The notes beneath the pieces are model-generated. The model saw only the letters and a program-made list of their open reading frames with translations, was not told the origin of the DNA and ran no database searches. The position numbers and the translations under genes were made by a program. Below, piece after piece: positions 42,056 through 50,738 of a stretch of 64,000 nucleotides of DNA (its first letter is position 1; every line of letters begins with the position of its first letter). Source of the DNA: Kribbella sp. NBC_01245 (GTDB taxonomy: Bacteria; Actinomycetota; Actinomycetes; Propionibacteriales; Kribbellaceae). The stretch is taken from positions 6,262,001 through 6,326,000 of the forward strand of contig NZ_CP108487.1 of assembly GCF_036226525.1 (NCBI RefSeq), given 5' to 3'.

Positions 42056-44548
42056 TCAGGCCCCCCTCAGCCAGGCGACCGAGGCGGCGCGGACGGCTCC
42101 GGCGCTCGGCAGGGCTAGCAGTGCCGAGGTGTTGATGGTGGTGAGATCGCTCTGGCGGAGGCCGGCCTTCACCGCCGGGATCTGAGGACCGATCGCGCTC
42201 AGCTCGCGCACCCCCAGGGCGGCCAGCAAGACCGCGGCGGCCGGATCGCTGGCCAGGTCGCCGCACACCGCCACCTCGACGCCGTTCGGGACGTTGCGGA
42301 CGACTCGATCGATGAGTTGCAGTACGGCGGGGTCCAGGCCGTCGGCCAACTCCGCGACGGCACCGTTGCCGCGGTCGGCAGCCGTGGCGTACTGGGTGAG
42401 GTCGTTAGTCCCGATGCTGACGAAGTCCAGCCCCCCGACCAACGAGCTGATGCGCAACGCGGCGGCCGGCACCTCGACCATGATGCCCACGGTCAGCCCG
42501 TGCGGCCGTGGCCCGAGCGCGTCCAGCTCGGCAAGGGCCCAGCCGACCTCGTCGATCGTCGTCACCATCGGGAACATCACCCGGGTCTGAGTGTGCTCGG
42601 CCACCGCGCGGACGGCCCGCAGTTGGTCGCGGAACAGCTCGGGTCTGCGCCGGAAGACTCGCAGACCGCGTTCGCCCAGGAAGGGGTTGGCCTCGGTCGG
42701 CAGGGGCAGGAAGGGCAGCGGCTTGTCGCCGCCGACATCCCAGGTCCGGATCGTGATGGGCCGCCCGTCGAGCGCCCGCGCGATCTCGCCGTACACCGCG
42801 ACCTGTTCGTCAACACTCGGCGCCTCACGGCGATCCCCGAAGAGCACCTCGGTCCGGATCAGACCCGAGCCGTCCGCACCGAATGCCGCCCGAGCATCCT
42901 CGATCGACCCGACATTGGCCATCACATGCACCGTCTGACCGTCGATCGTCACCGCAGGCAGGTCGGCCTCGGCGAGCGCGCTGTCCCGCTCGGCGATCCG
43001 CGCTTCGTAGGTCTTCGCGAACGAAGCTCGAGCCGCCTCATCCGGATCGACCAGGAACATGCGGGTGCGCGCATCGAACGCCACCACGGCCCCAGGCGAC
43101 ACGTCCACCGCGCCAATGCCCGCGATCAGCGGAATCCCCCGCGACCGCGCCACGATCACCCCGTGCCCGGTCATTCCGGCCGCGCGTACCGCAATACCCC
43201 CAACCCGCCCCGCATCCACCGATGCCGCCGTCGCAGCATCCAACTCCGCCACCACCAACACCTCCGCCGCCCCGACCGCATTCACCAGTTGGCTGTCAGA
43301 ACGATCCGCCGATCGGCTCTCGTTCAACGGGTCGTCGGGGCGGTTCGCGAGGTTGGTGAGGATGCGGTCGCGGACGCTGCGGACGTCCTGGGCGCGCTCG
43401 CGTTGGTAGGCGTCGTCCAGCGCGGCGAAGGTCGCGGCCAGTTCGTCGTACGTCGCTCGCCAGGCCTCCGGCGCCGACGTCCCGGCCGCGATGGACTGGG
43501 CGACGGTCGCGAGCACGGCCGGGTCGTCCAGCAGTGCGAGGTGTGCGTCGAAGATCGAGGCCTCCGCTGCTCCGACCTGCTCGGCCGTACGTTTTCGCAG
43601 GTCACGAAGGTCCTCGGCCGCTTTCGCGCGGGTTTGTTCGGACCGCTCGCGCTCAGTCGCGGCATCACCTGGCTCGTACTCGGTGAGATCGACCTCGGCA
43701 TCAACCAGCAACGCCGAGCCGATCGCCAGGTCCAGACCCGAACCGTTCGCCGCCAGTCCTGGCTCCCTCGGGGCGGTGCCCCCGGGAGTCTCGTCAAAGC
43801 CGCGGGCGGCCAGTTCGCGGACGGCGGCCAGTACGTCGGAGGCCTGCGGGCCGGAGGCGTCGAAGCGGAGGTGATGCCCTTGGCGGGCGTTGAGCGTCGC
43901 GACCAGGCTGAGGCTGCCGGCGTCGACCGGACCCTTGCCGGTCTCCACGTTCGTCACCACGACCTGGGCCTCGAACGACCGCACCAACCCGACGAGCTTG
44001 GCCGCCGGCCGCGCGTGCAAACCATGGGGAATATCCAGCAACACCTGAGCCGAAATTCCGCCCACCAGCCCCGAAGGACCCTCCTGACCTGCGGAAACAT
44101 CACCAGAAACCCCGGCGGACGAGGTATCGCTCGGGCCGGTGTCGCCGAGGTGGTCTTGCTTGCCGGCCAGGCCGTTCGACGCTTCGGCGGCGACGTCTGC
44201 CAAGGAGGCGCCGGTTGAGGCCAGCACGATCGCGGCGACCAAACCCTCCACCAATGGCGCGCTCGAGATGACGACTCGCTCGGCCAGTTCGGGGTCGACG
44301 AATTCCAGCGCCATCTCGGCACTCAGCACCGCACTACCGAGATCCAGCAGCACCAGCACACCGTCCGGGCTGTCGGCCGCCTCCAACGCCGCCGCGACGG
44401 CCGTCGCATCCGTACCGAAGGTCGTCTCGTCGAGCCCGGCCGCCACCGCGATCACCGGCCGCTCGGCCGCGGGCACCATCTCCCCGGCCAACGCCACCGC
44501 CGCCTCAGCCAACCCGCGACTATGCGAAACCACCACCAACCCGATCAC
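42056..44548 (-). CDS. dhaM: PTS-dependent dihydroxyacetone kinase phosphotransferase, DhaM-HPr-EI fusion
   Basis: An 830-residue triple fusion. Residues 1-125 are the DhaM EIIA-like domain with active His9 in VVSHSRGL. Residues about 165-250 are HPr with His178 in GLHARPAAK. Residues about 275-830 are enzyme I, with the phospho-His in GMTGHGVIVARSRG, the PEP-binding VSIGTNDLTQYATAADR, and catalytic Cys in VAVCGDLASDP. It passes phosphate from PEP to the ADP bound in DhaL. The start is GTG 44548. A linker rich in Ser/Gly (about 126-160) joins the first two domains. Confidence 0.92.
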   Translation of the reverse strand: MIGLVVVSHSRGLAEAAVALAGEMVPAAERPVIAVAAGLDETTFGTDATAVAAALEAADSPDGVLVLLDLGSAVLSAEMALEFVDPELAERVVISSAPLVEGLVAAIVLASTGASLADVAAEASNGLAGKQDHLGDTGPSDTSSAGVSGDVSAGQEGPSGLVGGISAQVLLDIPHGLHARPAAKLVGLVRSFEAQVVVTNVETGKGPVDAGSLSLVATLNARQGHHLRFDASGPQASDVLAAVRELAARGFDETPGGTAPREPGLAANGSGLDLAIGSALLVDAEVDLTEYEPGDAATERERSEQTRAKAAEDLRDLRKRTAEQVGAAEASIFDAHLALLDDPAVLATVAQSIAAGTSAPEAWRATYDELAATFAALDDAYQRERAQDVRSVRDRILTNLANRPDDPLNESRSADRSDSQLVNAVGAAEVLVVAELDAATAASVDAGRVGGIAVRAAGMTGHGVIVARSRGIPLIAGIGAVDVSPGAVVAFDARTRMFLVDPDEAARASFAKTYEARIAERDSALAEADLPAVTIDGQTVHVMANVGSIEDARAAFGADGSGLIRTEVLFGDRREAPSVDEQVAVYGEIARALDGRPITIRTWDVGGDKPLPFLPLPTEANPFLGERGLRVFRRRPELFRDQLRAVRAVAEHTQTRVMFPMVTTIDEVGWALAELDALGPRPHGLTVGIMVEVPAAALRISSLVGGLDFVSIGTNDLTQYATAADRGNGAVAELADGLDPAVLQLIDRVVRNVPNGVEVAVCGDLASDPAAAVLLAALGVRELSAIGPQIPAVKAGLRQSDLTTINTSALLALPSAGAVRAASVAWLRGA

Positions 44549-44618
44549 GCGCCCACCACCAGTCCGCTCACGCGACCCACTACCGACCGCGGGCCGACAG
44601 ATACGCCGGTCGGAGTGG

Positions 44619-45239
44619 TCATGAGAGGGTTCGGGCGGCCGACTCCAGCAACATGGTCGAACTGGTCGCGCCCGGATCCTGATGGCCCGCGCTGCGTTCA
44701 CCGAGATAGCTCGCGCGACCCTTACGCGCCACCAGCGGGATCGTCGCGTCGCGGCCCTGCGCGGCGGCATCGGCCGCGGCCTTGAGAGCCTCCGCTAAAC
44801 CACCTCCACCCGCGACGGCCGCGTCGTACGCATCGAGCGCCGGCGCCAACGCGTCGTACATCGTCTTGTCGCCCAGCTCGGCCTTGCCCCGCGCGAGAAC
44901 CCCACCGATTCCGGCCCGCAACGCCTCGCCGAGCGAAGCCGGCGTCACCTCACCGGTCAAGGCCGTCCCGAAGCGCAGCAGGAAGGTCCCATACAGCGGG
45001 CCGCTCGCGCCGCCGACCTTGCTGACCAGCGTCATCCCGGCCTTCTTGAGCAGCTCACCCGGCGTCTCGAACGTCTCGGCGTCAAGCTGGGCGACGACCG
45101 CCTGCATACCGCGATCGAGGTTGCTGCCGTGGTCGGCGTCACCGATGGCCGAGTCGAGCTCCGTCAGATAGGCCGCGTTCTCCCGGATGACGCCGGCGTA
45201 GTCGCGCATCCACGCCGTGAAGGCCTCGACCTTGGCCAT
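44619..45239 (-). CDS. dhaL: dihydroxyacetone kinase subunit DhaL
   Basis: A 206-residue helical ADP-binding subunit. LDSAIGDADHGSNLDRG carries the Mg-binding Asp residues, and KVGGASGPLYGTFLL and GDKTMYDALAPA the nucleotide loops. The start overlaps the dhaK stop by one base (TGATG). It receives phosphate from DhaM. Confidence 0.93.
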   Translation of the reverse strand: MAKVEAFTAWMRDYAGVIRENAAYLTELDSAIGDADHGSNLDRGMQAVVAQLDAETFETPGELLKKAGMTLVSKVGGASGPLYGTFLLRFGTALTGEVTPASLGEALRAGIGGVLARGKAELGDKTMYDALAPALDAYDAAVAGGGGLAEALKAAADAAAQGRDATIPLVARKGRASYLGERSAGHQDPGATSSTMLLESAARTLS

Positions 45240-46240
45240 CAGGCGCCCCACCGCAGGCCAGGCGTATTGACCGGGGCATCCCAGAGCCGGACCAGCTCGT
45301 CGTCGACCTTGAGCAGGGTGATCGAGCAGCCCGCCATCTCCAGCGAGGTGATGTAGTTGCCGACCAGCGACCGCGCGACGGAAATGCCGGCCCGGTCGAG
45401 CAGTTGGTGGATCTCGTTGTACATAACGTAGAGCTCGATCAGCGGCGTGCCACCCATCCCGTTCACGAAGGCGATCACCGAGTCGCCAACGCCGTACGGC
45501 AGGTCGCTGAGCACGGGATCGAGCAGCATCGCGGCGATTTCCTTGGCCGGAGCCAGCGGCAGCCGTTGCCGCCCTGGCTCGCCGTGAATACCGATGCCGA
45601 GCTCCATCTCGCTCTCCGCGAGCTCGAACGTCGGTTTCCCGGCGGCCGGCACCGTGCAAGAGGTCAGCGCCATGCCCATGCTGCGGCCCTGATCGTTCAC
45701 CCGGCGAGCCAGATCGGCGACCTCGGTCAGCGAACGACCCTCCTCGGCGGCGGCGCCGACGATCTTTTCCAGCAGCACGGTCACGCCGACACCGCGGCGG
45801 CCCGCCGTATAGAGGCTGTCCTGGACCGCGACATCGTCGTTGGTCACGACCGAGACGACTTCAACACCATCGGCGGCGGCCAACTCGGCTGCCATCTCGA
45901 AGTTCATCACGTCGCCGGTGTAGTTCTTCACAATGTGCAGAACGCCGGCGCCGGCGTCCACCGCCTTGGTCGCGGCCATCATCTGGTCCGGCACGGGTGA
46001 GGTGAACACCTCCCCGGCGCAGGCGGCATCCAGCATGCCGAGCCCGACGAACCCGCCGTGCATCGGCTCGTGCCCGGACCCGCCGCCGGACACCAGCCCG
46101 ACCTTGCCCGGTCTCGGTGGCTCCCTGCGCAGCACGATCCGATTCGGATGGTCGACGCGAACATGGTCCGGATGCGCGGCCTCGAGCCCGAGCAGCGCCT
46201 CGCTCACGACATCGGCCGGGTCGTTGATGAGCTTCTTCAT
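45239..46240 (-). CDS. dhaK: dihydroxyacetone kinase subunit DhaK
   Basis: A 333-residue substrate-binding subunit. VGLVSGGGSGHEPMHGGFVG and GIGIHGEPGR (covalent His for the hydroxyacetone hemiaminal) are diagnostic, as is KNYTGDVMNFEMA. With DhaL and DhaM it phosphorylates dihydroxyacetone using PEP. ATG 46240 overlaps a small upstream ORF by ATGA. Confidence 0.93.
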   Translation of the reverse strand: MKKLINDPADVVSEALLGLEAAHPDHVRVDHPNRIVLRREPPRPGKVGLVSGGGSGHEPMHGGFVGLGMLDAACAGEVFTSPVPDQMMAATKAVDAGAGVLHIVKNYTGDVMNFEMAAELAAADGVEVVSVVTNDDVAVQDSLYTAGRRGVGVTVLLEKIVGAAAEEGRSLTEVADLARRVNDQGRSMGMALTSCTVPAAGKPTFELAESEMELGIGIHGEPGRQRLPLAPAKEIAAMLLDPVLSDLPYGVGDSVIAFVNGMGGTPLIELYVMYNEIHQLLDRAGISVARSLVGNYITSLEMAGCSITLLKVDDELVRLWDAPVNTPGLRWGA

Positions 46241-46470
46241 CGGTAATCCGGCGTGGAAACCCCGTCCTTCAGGGCGGGGAGGAAACGCCGGTCCCTCCCT
46301 TCGGGGTTTGTCGGGGGAGTCGGGTACGTTGTGTGCTGCTGGTCTGCGAGAACCAAGCGACCAGCACCAGCATCACTGTAAGACTCAGCAGTGACCGCGG
46401 CCGGACGGGTCGTGGCAGCGCGGTAAGCCTTCTTGCGCAGTCGGGCACGGCGATGATCCGCGAACCTCAT
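46237..46470 (-). CDS. 77-codon ORF upstream of dhaK, derived from an IS end
   Basis: An ORF starting at ATG 46470 with GGAGG seven bases upstream and ending ATGA over the dhaK start. The protein (MRFADHRRARLRKKAYRAA...) is basic at first and ends FLPALKDGVSTPDYR, which is the translation of an IS200/IS605-type end hairpin. It may act only as a translated leader that couples ribosomes to dhaK; protein function is doubtful. Confidence 0.35.
   Translation of the reverse strand: MRFADHRRARLRKKAYRAATTRPAAVTAESYSDAGAGRLVLADQQHTTYPTPPTNPEGRDRRFLPALKDGVSTPDYR
46260..46279. mobile_element. IS200/IS605-type end hairpin
   Basis: CCCCGTCC-TTCA-GGGCGGGG followed by AGGAAAC. The TTCA-loop GC hairpin followed by GGAGG is the usual right-end structure of IS1341/TnpB elements. 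No transposase or TnpB gene is present nearby. Confidence 0.55.
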
Positions 46471-46499
46471 CTCGCTACCTCCGGGTAGTGGGATGGAAT

Positions 46500-46519
46500 C
46501 CCCCGCCTTCAGGCGGAGG
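46500..46519. mobile_element. second IS200/IS605-type end hairpin
   Basis: CCCCCGCC-TTCA-GGCGGAGG followed by AGGACGTCAAG, closely matching the classical end sequence of these elements (GC hairpin then GAGGATGTCAA). It has the same orientation as the hairpin 240 bases to its left; together they bound a small remnant or non-autonomous element. Confidence 0.6.
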
Positions 46520-46560
46520 AGGACGTCAAGCAGCCCATCTGAGCACAAACCGGCCCTGTG

Positions 46561-46636
46561 CCGCGAGTGGTCACATCCGGTCTGCGCGGCGATCCGGCAG
46601 CCGCCTGCCGCGCAGACCAGGGGTGCCCAGTCGCGG
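46561..46636. repeat. long inverted-repeat element, CCGCGAGTGGTC family (copy 3, degenerate)
   Basis: Outer left arm CCGCGAGTGGTCAC (46561-46574) faces a diverged right arm ending AGTCGCGG (46623-46636). The inner arms are perfect: GGTCTGCGCGGC (46579-46590) and GCCGCGCAGACC (46607-46618). It lies 12 bases from the stop of the ECF sigma gene and so may end its transcript. Confidence 0.65.
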
Positions 46637-46648
46637 TGGAAATCCGGG

Positions 46649-47209
46649 TCAGTCTTTGGGGCGGAGCATGGGGCGGACGACCTCGCGGGCGTCGTGGATG
46701 CGGGACTTGATCGTGCCCAGCGGTGCGCCGACCTCGGCCGCGATCTCCTCGTACGTCAGGCCGTACACATCGCGCAGTACCAGCGGCGTGACCATCTGCG
46801 GGCGGTCGCGCTCGAGCGCCTCCAGGGCCTCCAGCAGGTCCAGCCGGGTGCCGGCGATGACGCTGGTGGTCCGCGGGTCCGGCTTCTCCATCTGCTCTGG
46901 GCTGTGCGCCGCCTGGGCGCTGCGCTTGAGCTTGCGATAGGTCGAGCGGGCGGAGTTGGCCGCGACGGAGTGCATCCAGGTGCTGAAGCTGCTCCGGCCC
47001 GAGTAGGTGTGGATCTTGGTGGCGACGTTCAGCATCGCCTCCTGGGCCGCGTCCTCGGCGTCAGCGCTGTACGGCAGGACGCTCTTGCAGATCCGCAGCA
47101 CCCGCGGCCGGATCGCCCGGAGTAGGTCGTCCATGGCCGCCGTGTCGCCCTTGGCGGCCCGTTCGGCCAGGGCGCCGAGGTCCTCAGGCGTGGTGCCGCT
47201 GTCGCTCAT
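46649..47209 (-). CDS. ECF sigma-70 factor
   Basis: A 186-residue sigma factor. Region 2 is visible in VLPYSADAEDAAQEAMLNVATKI and FSTWMHSVAANSARS, and region 4 in LVLRDVYGLTYEEIAAEVGAPLGTIKSRIHDAREVV. Start MSDSG at 47209 has GAAGGA five bases upstream. It diverges from the Ser/Thr kinase gene, which may regulate or be regulated by it (inference). Confidence 0.88.
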   Translation of the reverse strand: MSDSGTTPEDLGALAERAAKGDTAAMDDLLRAIRPRVLRICKSVLPYSADAEDAAQEAMLNVATKIHTYSGRSSFSTWMHSVAANSARSTYRKLKRSAQAAHSPEQMEKPDPRTTSVIAGTRLDLLEALEALERDRPQMVTPLVLRDVYGLTYEEIAAEVGAPLGTIKSRIHDAREVVRPMLRPKD

Positions 47210-47258
47210 CTGATCCTTCGTAGTCGTCCCGCCCACAGGTTATGGGCCTCCAATACTC

Positions 47259-47264
47259 CATAAT
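47259..47264 (+). promoter_or_regulatory. candidate -10 (CATAAT) for a leaderless kinase mRNA
   Basis: CATAAT ends eight bases before ATG 47272. That distance would place the transcription start at or next to the start codon, and no ribosome site precedes the ATG, so a leaderless message is likely. Confidence 0.4.
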
Positions 47265-47271
47265 GCCCTGC

Positions 47272-48483
47272 ATGGGGGTTCCGATCAGGCTTGGCCGGTA
47301 CGCCGTGCGACGCCGCCTGGGCTCAGGCGGGTTCGCCACGGTGTGGCTGGCCTATGACGAACAGCTGGACGCCGAGGTCGCGGTCAAGGTCCTGGCGGAC
47401 AACTGGGCCCACGATGAGACCGTCCGGCGGCGCTTCCTGGAGGAGGGCCGGTTCCTGCGCCGGGTCGAGTCCGAGCACGTCATGCAGGTCCACGACGTGG
47501 GTGAGCTGGAGGACGGCCGCCCCTTCCTGGTCCTCACGTACGCCGACCGCGGCACGCTGGCCGAGCGCCTCAAGCAGGCGCCGCTCGGCCCCGAGGCGGC
47601 CGTAGGCGTCATCGTCCAGGTCGGCCGGGGCCTGCAGGCGCTGCACCGACGAGGCCTACTGCACCGTGACGTGAAACCCGCGAACGTTTTGTTCCGCAGT
47701 ACGGACGACGGCGAGCGAGCTGTGCTCTCCGACCTGGGCCTCGGCAAGGCACTCGACGAGGTCTCCCGAATCACCATGCCCGGCGGCACCCCGTCGTACG
47801 TCGCGCCCGAGCAGGCCATGGGCGAGCGCCTCGACGAGCGCGCCGACCAGTACTCCCTCGGCGCCGTCGCGTATGCCGCGCTGACCGGCCGCTCGCCGCA
47901 CCAGGTCGACGGCCTCGGCGCCGCCGGCCGGGTCGACGCGCCCGAGCCGCCGAGCAGCCTCGGCATCGCCGTACCGGACCGGATCGACGACGCCATCGTG
48001 CGCGCCCTCGACCCGAACCGGGAGAAGCGCTGGCCCGATATCGAGACCTTCACCCGCGAACTCGTCGGCGGCCTCAACGAGACCACCCGCCACTTCGTGC
48101 CCGGCGCGGTGGCCGCCGCCCCGACCATCGGGGGCGACGACCCGCACACCCTCGCCTCGCCCACCGTGGCCGGCGGCTCGACCTCTGCCAAGAAGGCCGC
48201 CGAAGCCCCTCCGGTTGAAACCGCAGAGGCCGAGGTCGTCGAGGCTGTGGACAAACCGGCGGCTTTGGTGGACGCGAAAGCCGGTGAGGTCGAGAAGAAG
48301 GCCAGCTGGCCGGACGAACTGGTCGAGCGCCGGGATCGCCGCCGGCGCCGTCGTCGCTGGATCATCGCGGCCCTGCTGCTCTGGCTGGTCAGCGCCGCCG
48401 CCGGGTTCACCGCCCAGCGCCTCAGCAGCGCCGACGCCCCGCACGACGTACGTCAGCCCAGCTCCATCGCCCTCCACGCCTGA
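47272..48483 (+). CDS. membrane Ser/Thr protein kinase
   Basis: A 403-residue PknB-like kinase. Gly-rich loop RRRLGSGGFATVW, catalytic Lys in VAVKVLAD, catalytic loop HRDVKPANVLF, metal motif DLGLG (Leu in place of the usual Phe of DFG), and APE-type SYVAPEQAMGE. The kinase domain spans about 7-260; a variable linker rich in Ala/Glu follows, then one helix (about 363-383) and a very short outer tail without PASTA repeats. An upstream in-frame ATG at 47263 is possible. Confidence 0.88.
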   Translation: MGVPIRLGRYAVRRRLGSGGFATVWLAYDEQLDAEVAVKVLADNWAHDETVRRRFLEEGRFLRRVESEHVMQVHDVGELEDGRPFLVLTYADRGTLAERLKQAPLGPEAAVGVIVQVGRGLQALHRRGLLHRDVKPANVLFRSTDDGERAVLSDLGLGKALDEVSRITMPGGTPSYVAPEQAMGERLDERADQYSLGAVAYAALTGRSPHQVDGLGAAGRVDAPEPPSSLGIAVPDRIDDAIVRALDPNREKRWPDIETFTRELVGGLNETTRHFVPGAVAAAPTIGGDDPHTLASPTVAGGSTSAKKAAEAPPVETAEAEVVEAVDKPAALVDAKAGEVEKKASWPDELVERRDRRRRRRRWIIAALLLWLVSAAAGFTAQRLSSADAPHDVRQPSSIALHA

Positions 48484-48498
48484 CGCTCACCAGGGCGT

Positions 48499-49146
48499 TT
48501 AGCCGGCCAGCGCGACGGTCTTCGTGGCCTTGGTGACGAGTGCTTGCAGACCCGCCTTGTCCTTGGTACCACCAGCCGCGGTGATCTCGATGTACGCGTG
48601 GTTCGCCGCCCCCTGCTCGTACGGCGCGACGTACCGCGTGGTGACCAACCGCGTCCCGCGAGCGCCATCGGTATAGCTGTAGGTCAGCGTCGTGACCGCC
48701 ATCACCGAGTGGTCCGGCAGATCCGAACGTACCTTGGCCGACACGCGCGAGATGACCTTCAGCCCAGGCGTTCCGCGCAGGGCCCGCTGCTTGGCGAGAG
48801 CGGCCGCGGAGGTGGACTTGGTACCGGGCAGGTTGCCGTCGATCCGCAACATCCACGTGCGCGAGCTGTCGTCGAAGCGCGCGTGATACGTCGACAGCTT
48901 GGTTAGCTTCCACGCCTTCGGCACCACGGCCGAGACCTCACAACCGTGCCCCGGACTCGGCTTCACACCCCAGCACTTGCGGTGATAGGCCAACTTGCCC
49001 GCGTCCAACGACCCCTTGCCAACAGCAACAACCTTGCTCGCGTCGTCGCTCGTGACGCCGGTCGGCGCGGCCGCCGCTGTAACCGCGAACCCTCCAGCGA
49101 TCAGCAATGCCCCGGCAAGTGCAACCAAACTCGTCCTGCGGTTCAT
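48499..49146 (-). CDS. secreted protein, envelope family copy 1
   Basis: A 215-residue exported protein. Signal peptide MNRRTSLVALAGALLIAGG...AAAAPTG. The mature part contains two Cys (RKCWG, HGCEV), and a C-terminal half (MAVTTLTYSYTDG, LVTTRYVAPYEQGAANHAYIEI, ALVTKATKTVALAG) related to the products at 49234 and 50016. Start 49146 is preceded by GGGGAGGA. Function unknown. It faces the kinase gene convergently. Confidence 0.65.
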   Translation of the reverse strand: MNRRTSLVALAGALLIAGGFAVTAAAAPTGVTSDDASKVVAVGKGSLDAGKLAYHRKCWGVKPSPGHGCEVSAVVPKAWKLTKLSTYHARFDDSSRTWMLRIDGNLPGTKSTSAAALAKQRALRGTPGLKVISRVSAKVRSDLPDHSVMAVTTLTYSYTDGARGTRLVTTRYVAPYEQGAANHAYIEITAAGGTKDKAGLQALVTKATKTVALAG

Positions 49147-49233
49147 GATGGATCCTCCCCGATCGGTAAGCCCGGCCAAAACGACCGCGCACACCTTGGA
49201 TGCCCCCACCCCACCAAAAGGTTGACTCCGAAT

Positions 49234-49941
49234 TCAGTTGCTCCGCACAACAGTCTTCGTGGCCCGATCCAACACGCCCGTCAACGCCTTCTCATCCTTG
49301 GGCATCCCGGACACGGCCATCATCACCGCCACGTTCGGGTTGCCCTCGAACGCCACGTACCGGTAGATCACCAGCTTGAGGCCCTGGCTCTGCGAGATGA
49401 ACGTGTAGCGGAAACTCTGGAACAGCCGCTTCTCTCCGTCCGTGCCGATAATTGCCCCAGCAACCACAGGGTCAACCTTCGGATCGTTCTCATACGTCAA
49501 GGTGTCGGCTACGTTCTTGCGCTCCCTGGCCGCCCTACTGAGTGGCGTCTCGACCATGGAAAAGCCGGCCACCACGCGGATAAAGCGAGGGTCAGGCCCC
49601 TGTTTGGTGAAACGCACCTCGTCCCCGCCGGGCTGCAGCGTGTCTCGCCAACCCCGGGGAACCTCCAGCTTGACGTCCGACTCGACCTCACCGGTCAGCT
49701 CGAGATTGCGCTCGACAAAGACGATGTCGTCCAGATCCAGTGCGGGCATCTTGCCGCCCACGACGGGGTAGCGAGTCCGCGGACTACTCGGCGTATGGCT
49801 GGGCGTGACCGATGGGGTCTGCTCAGGTTGGGCCCGGGAGTCATCGCGCTCCTGCCCGGCGATGTGCCCGGCCGCATACCCACTACCGCCGCCCAGCACC
49901 ATGATGCCGAGCACGGCCGCGACCGTCCGCAGAACTCCCAA
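49234..49941 (-). CDS. membrane-anchored protein, envelope family copy 2
   Basis: A 235-residue protein with an N-terminal helix (about 8-26, AAVLGIMVLGGGSGYAAG) and an outside domain: VPRGWRDTLQPGGDEVRF, LKLVIYRYVAFEGNPNVAVMM, and KALTGVLDRATKTVVRSN. Homologous to the 50016 product over its whole outer domain. The start is TTG 49941, with GGGAGG six bases upstream. Confidence 0.6.
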   Translation of the reverse strand: MGVLRTVAAVLGIMVLGGGSGYAAGHIAGQERDDSRAQPEQTPSVTPSHTPSSPRTRYPVVGGKMPALDLDDIVFVERNLELTGEVESDVKLEVPRGWRDTLQPGGDEVRFTKQGPDPRFIRVVAGFSMVETPLSRAARERKNVADTLTYENDPKVDPVVAGAIIGTDGEKRLFQSFRYTFISQSQGLKLVIYRYVAFEGNPNVAVMMAVSGMPKDEKALTGVLDRATKTVVRSN

Positions 49942-50015
49942 CGCACACCTCCCATCCCCGTCCGTTCGCCACTTTTGACACCGTAACGCTCCGATAAGTT
50001 CGGAATTGGCTTTGA

Positions 50016-50738
50016 TCAGTTGGGGAGGTTGGAGCGGACGACCGTGCGGGTGGCTTCTTCGAGGATGGCGGTGAGGGCTTTGGTGTCTTGGGGGAGGCCG
50101 TTGACGGTCATTTCGACGGCGGCCTTTTCGCCGTTGAGGGCGATCCAGCGGACGGTCACGTAGCGCAGGGTCTTGGAGGGGACGTACGTGTAGACCAGCG
50201 TCGAGACCTTGCGGGAGTTGCCGTTGACGTCCACGACCGTGTCGTTCTCTCGGGAGATGACGCGGAGGTCGTTTTCCGGCGGCTGGCTGCTGACCAGCTC
50301 CGCGATGTGGCTGTTCATCATCTCGATGGTGCCGCGCAGCGGGGCGAAGCCCGACTCGATCCGGAGTGCGCGCTCGCCGGTCGGGTCGATGTAGCGGACC
50401 TGCCACGGTTCCTTGGGGTACGAGCGGTAGGTCCAGCCGCGCGGCACGTGCAGGCCCACCGTGACCGCGGGGTTCGGCTTGGTGCGCAGGTCGAAGTCCA
50501 CCGCGCGGTAGTCCAGCTCCCTCGCGACCAGCCCCGGCAGGTTGTTCGGGATCGGCTGCTTGCGGATCAGGTTGATATCCGGGCTAGGCGTGCCGGTGCC
50601 GTCCGGGTCCGGCGCCGCGCTCTCGCCGGGAAAGGCCGGCAACGCCTCGGACGCGACGTAGCCCGAATAGACGCCGAAGACGATCACGGCGATGGCCGCC
50701 ACGGAGATCGGCAGCACCTTGGCCAGGAAGAACCTCAT
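50016..50738 (-). CDS. membrane-anchored protein, envelope family copy 3
   Basis: A 240-residue protein: helix at about 8-28, a Pro/Asp-rich linker, then VPRGWTYRSYPKEPWQVRY, VTVRWIALNGEKAAVEMTV and KALTAILEEATRTVVRSNLPN. It resembles copy 2 throughout and copy 1 in the C-terminal half. ATG 50738 overlaps the TenA-like stop by four bases, so it is coupled to that gene. Confidence 0.6.
   Translation of the reverse strand: MRFFLAKVLPISVAAIAVIVFGVYSGYVASEALPAFPGESAAPDPDGTGTPSPDINLIRKQPIPNNLPGLVARELDYRAVDFDLRTKPNPAVTVGLHVPRGWTYRSYPKEPWQVRYIDPTGERALRIESGFAPLRGTIEMMNSHIAELVSSQPPENDLRVISRENDTVVDVNGNSRKVSTLVYTYVPSKTLRYVTVRWIALNGEKAAVEMTVNGLPQDTKALTAILEEATRTVVRSNLPN

Noticed and set aside
46237..46548. 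Remnant of tnpB coding sequence
   Set aside because: The frame contains no RuvC or zinc-finger motif of TnpB; only the end hairpins are IS-like.
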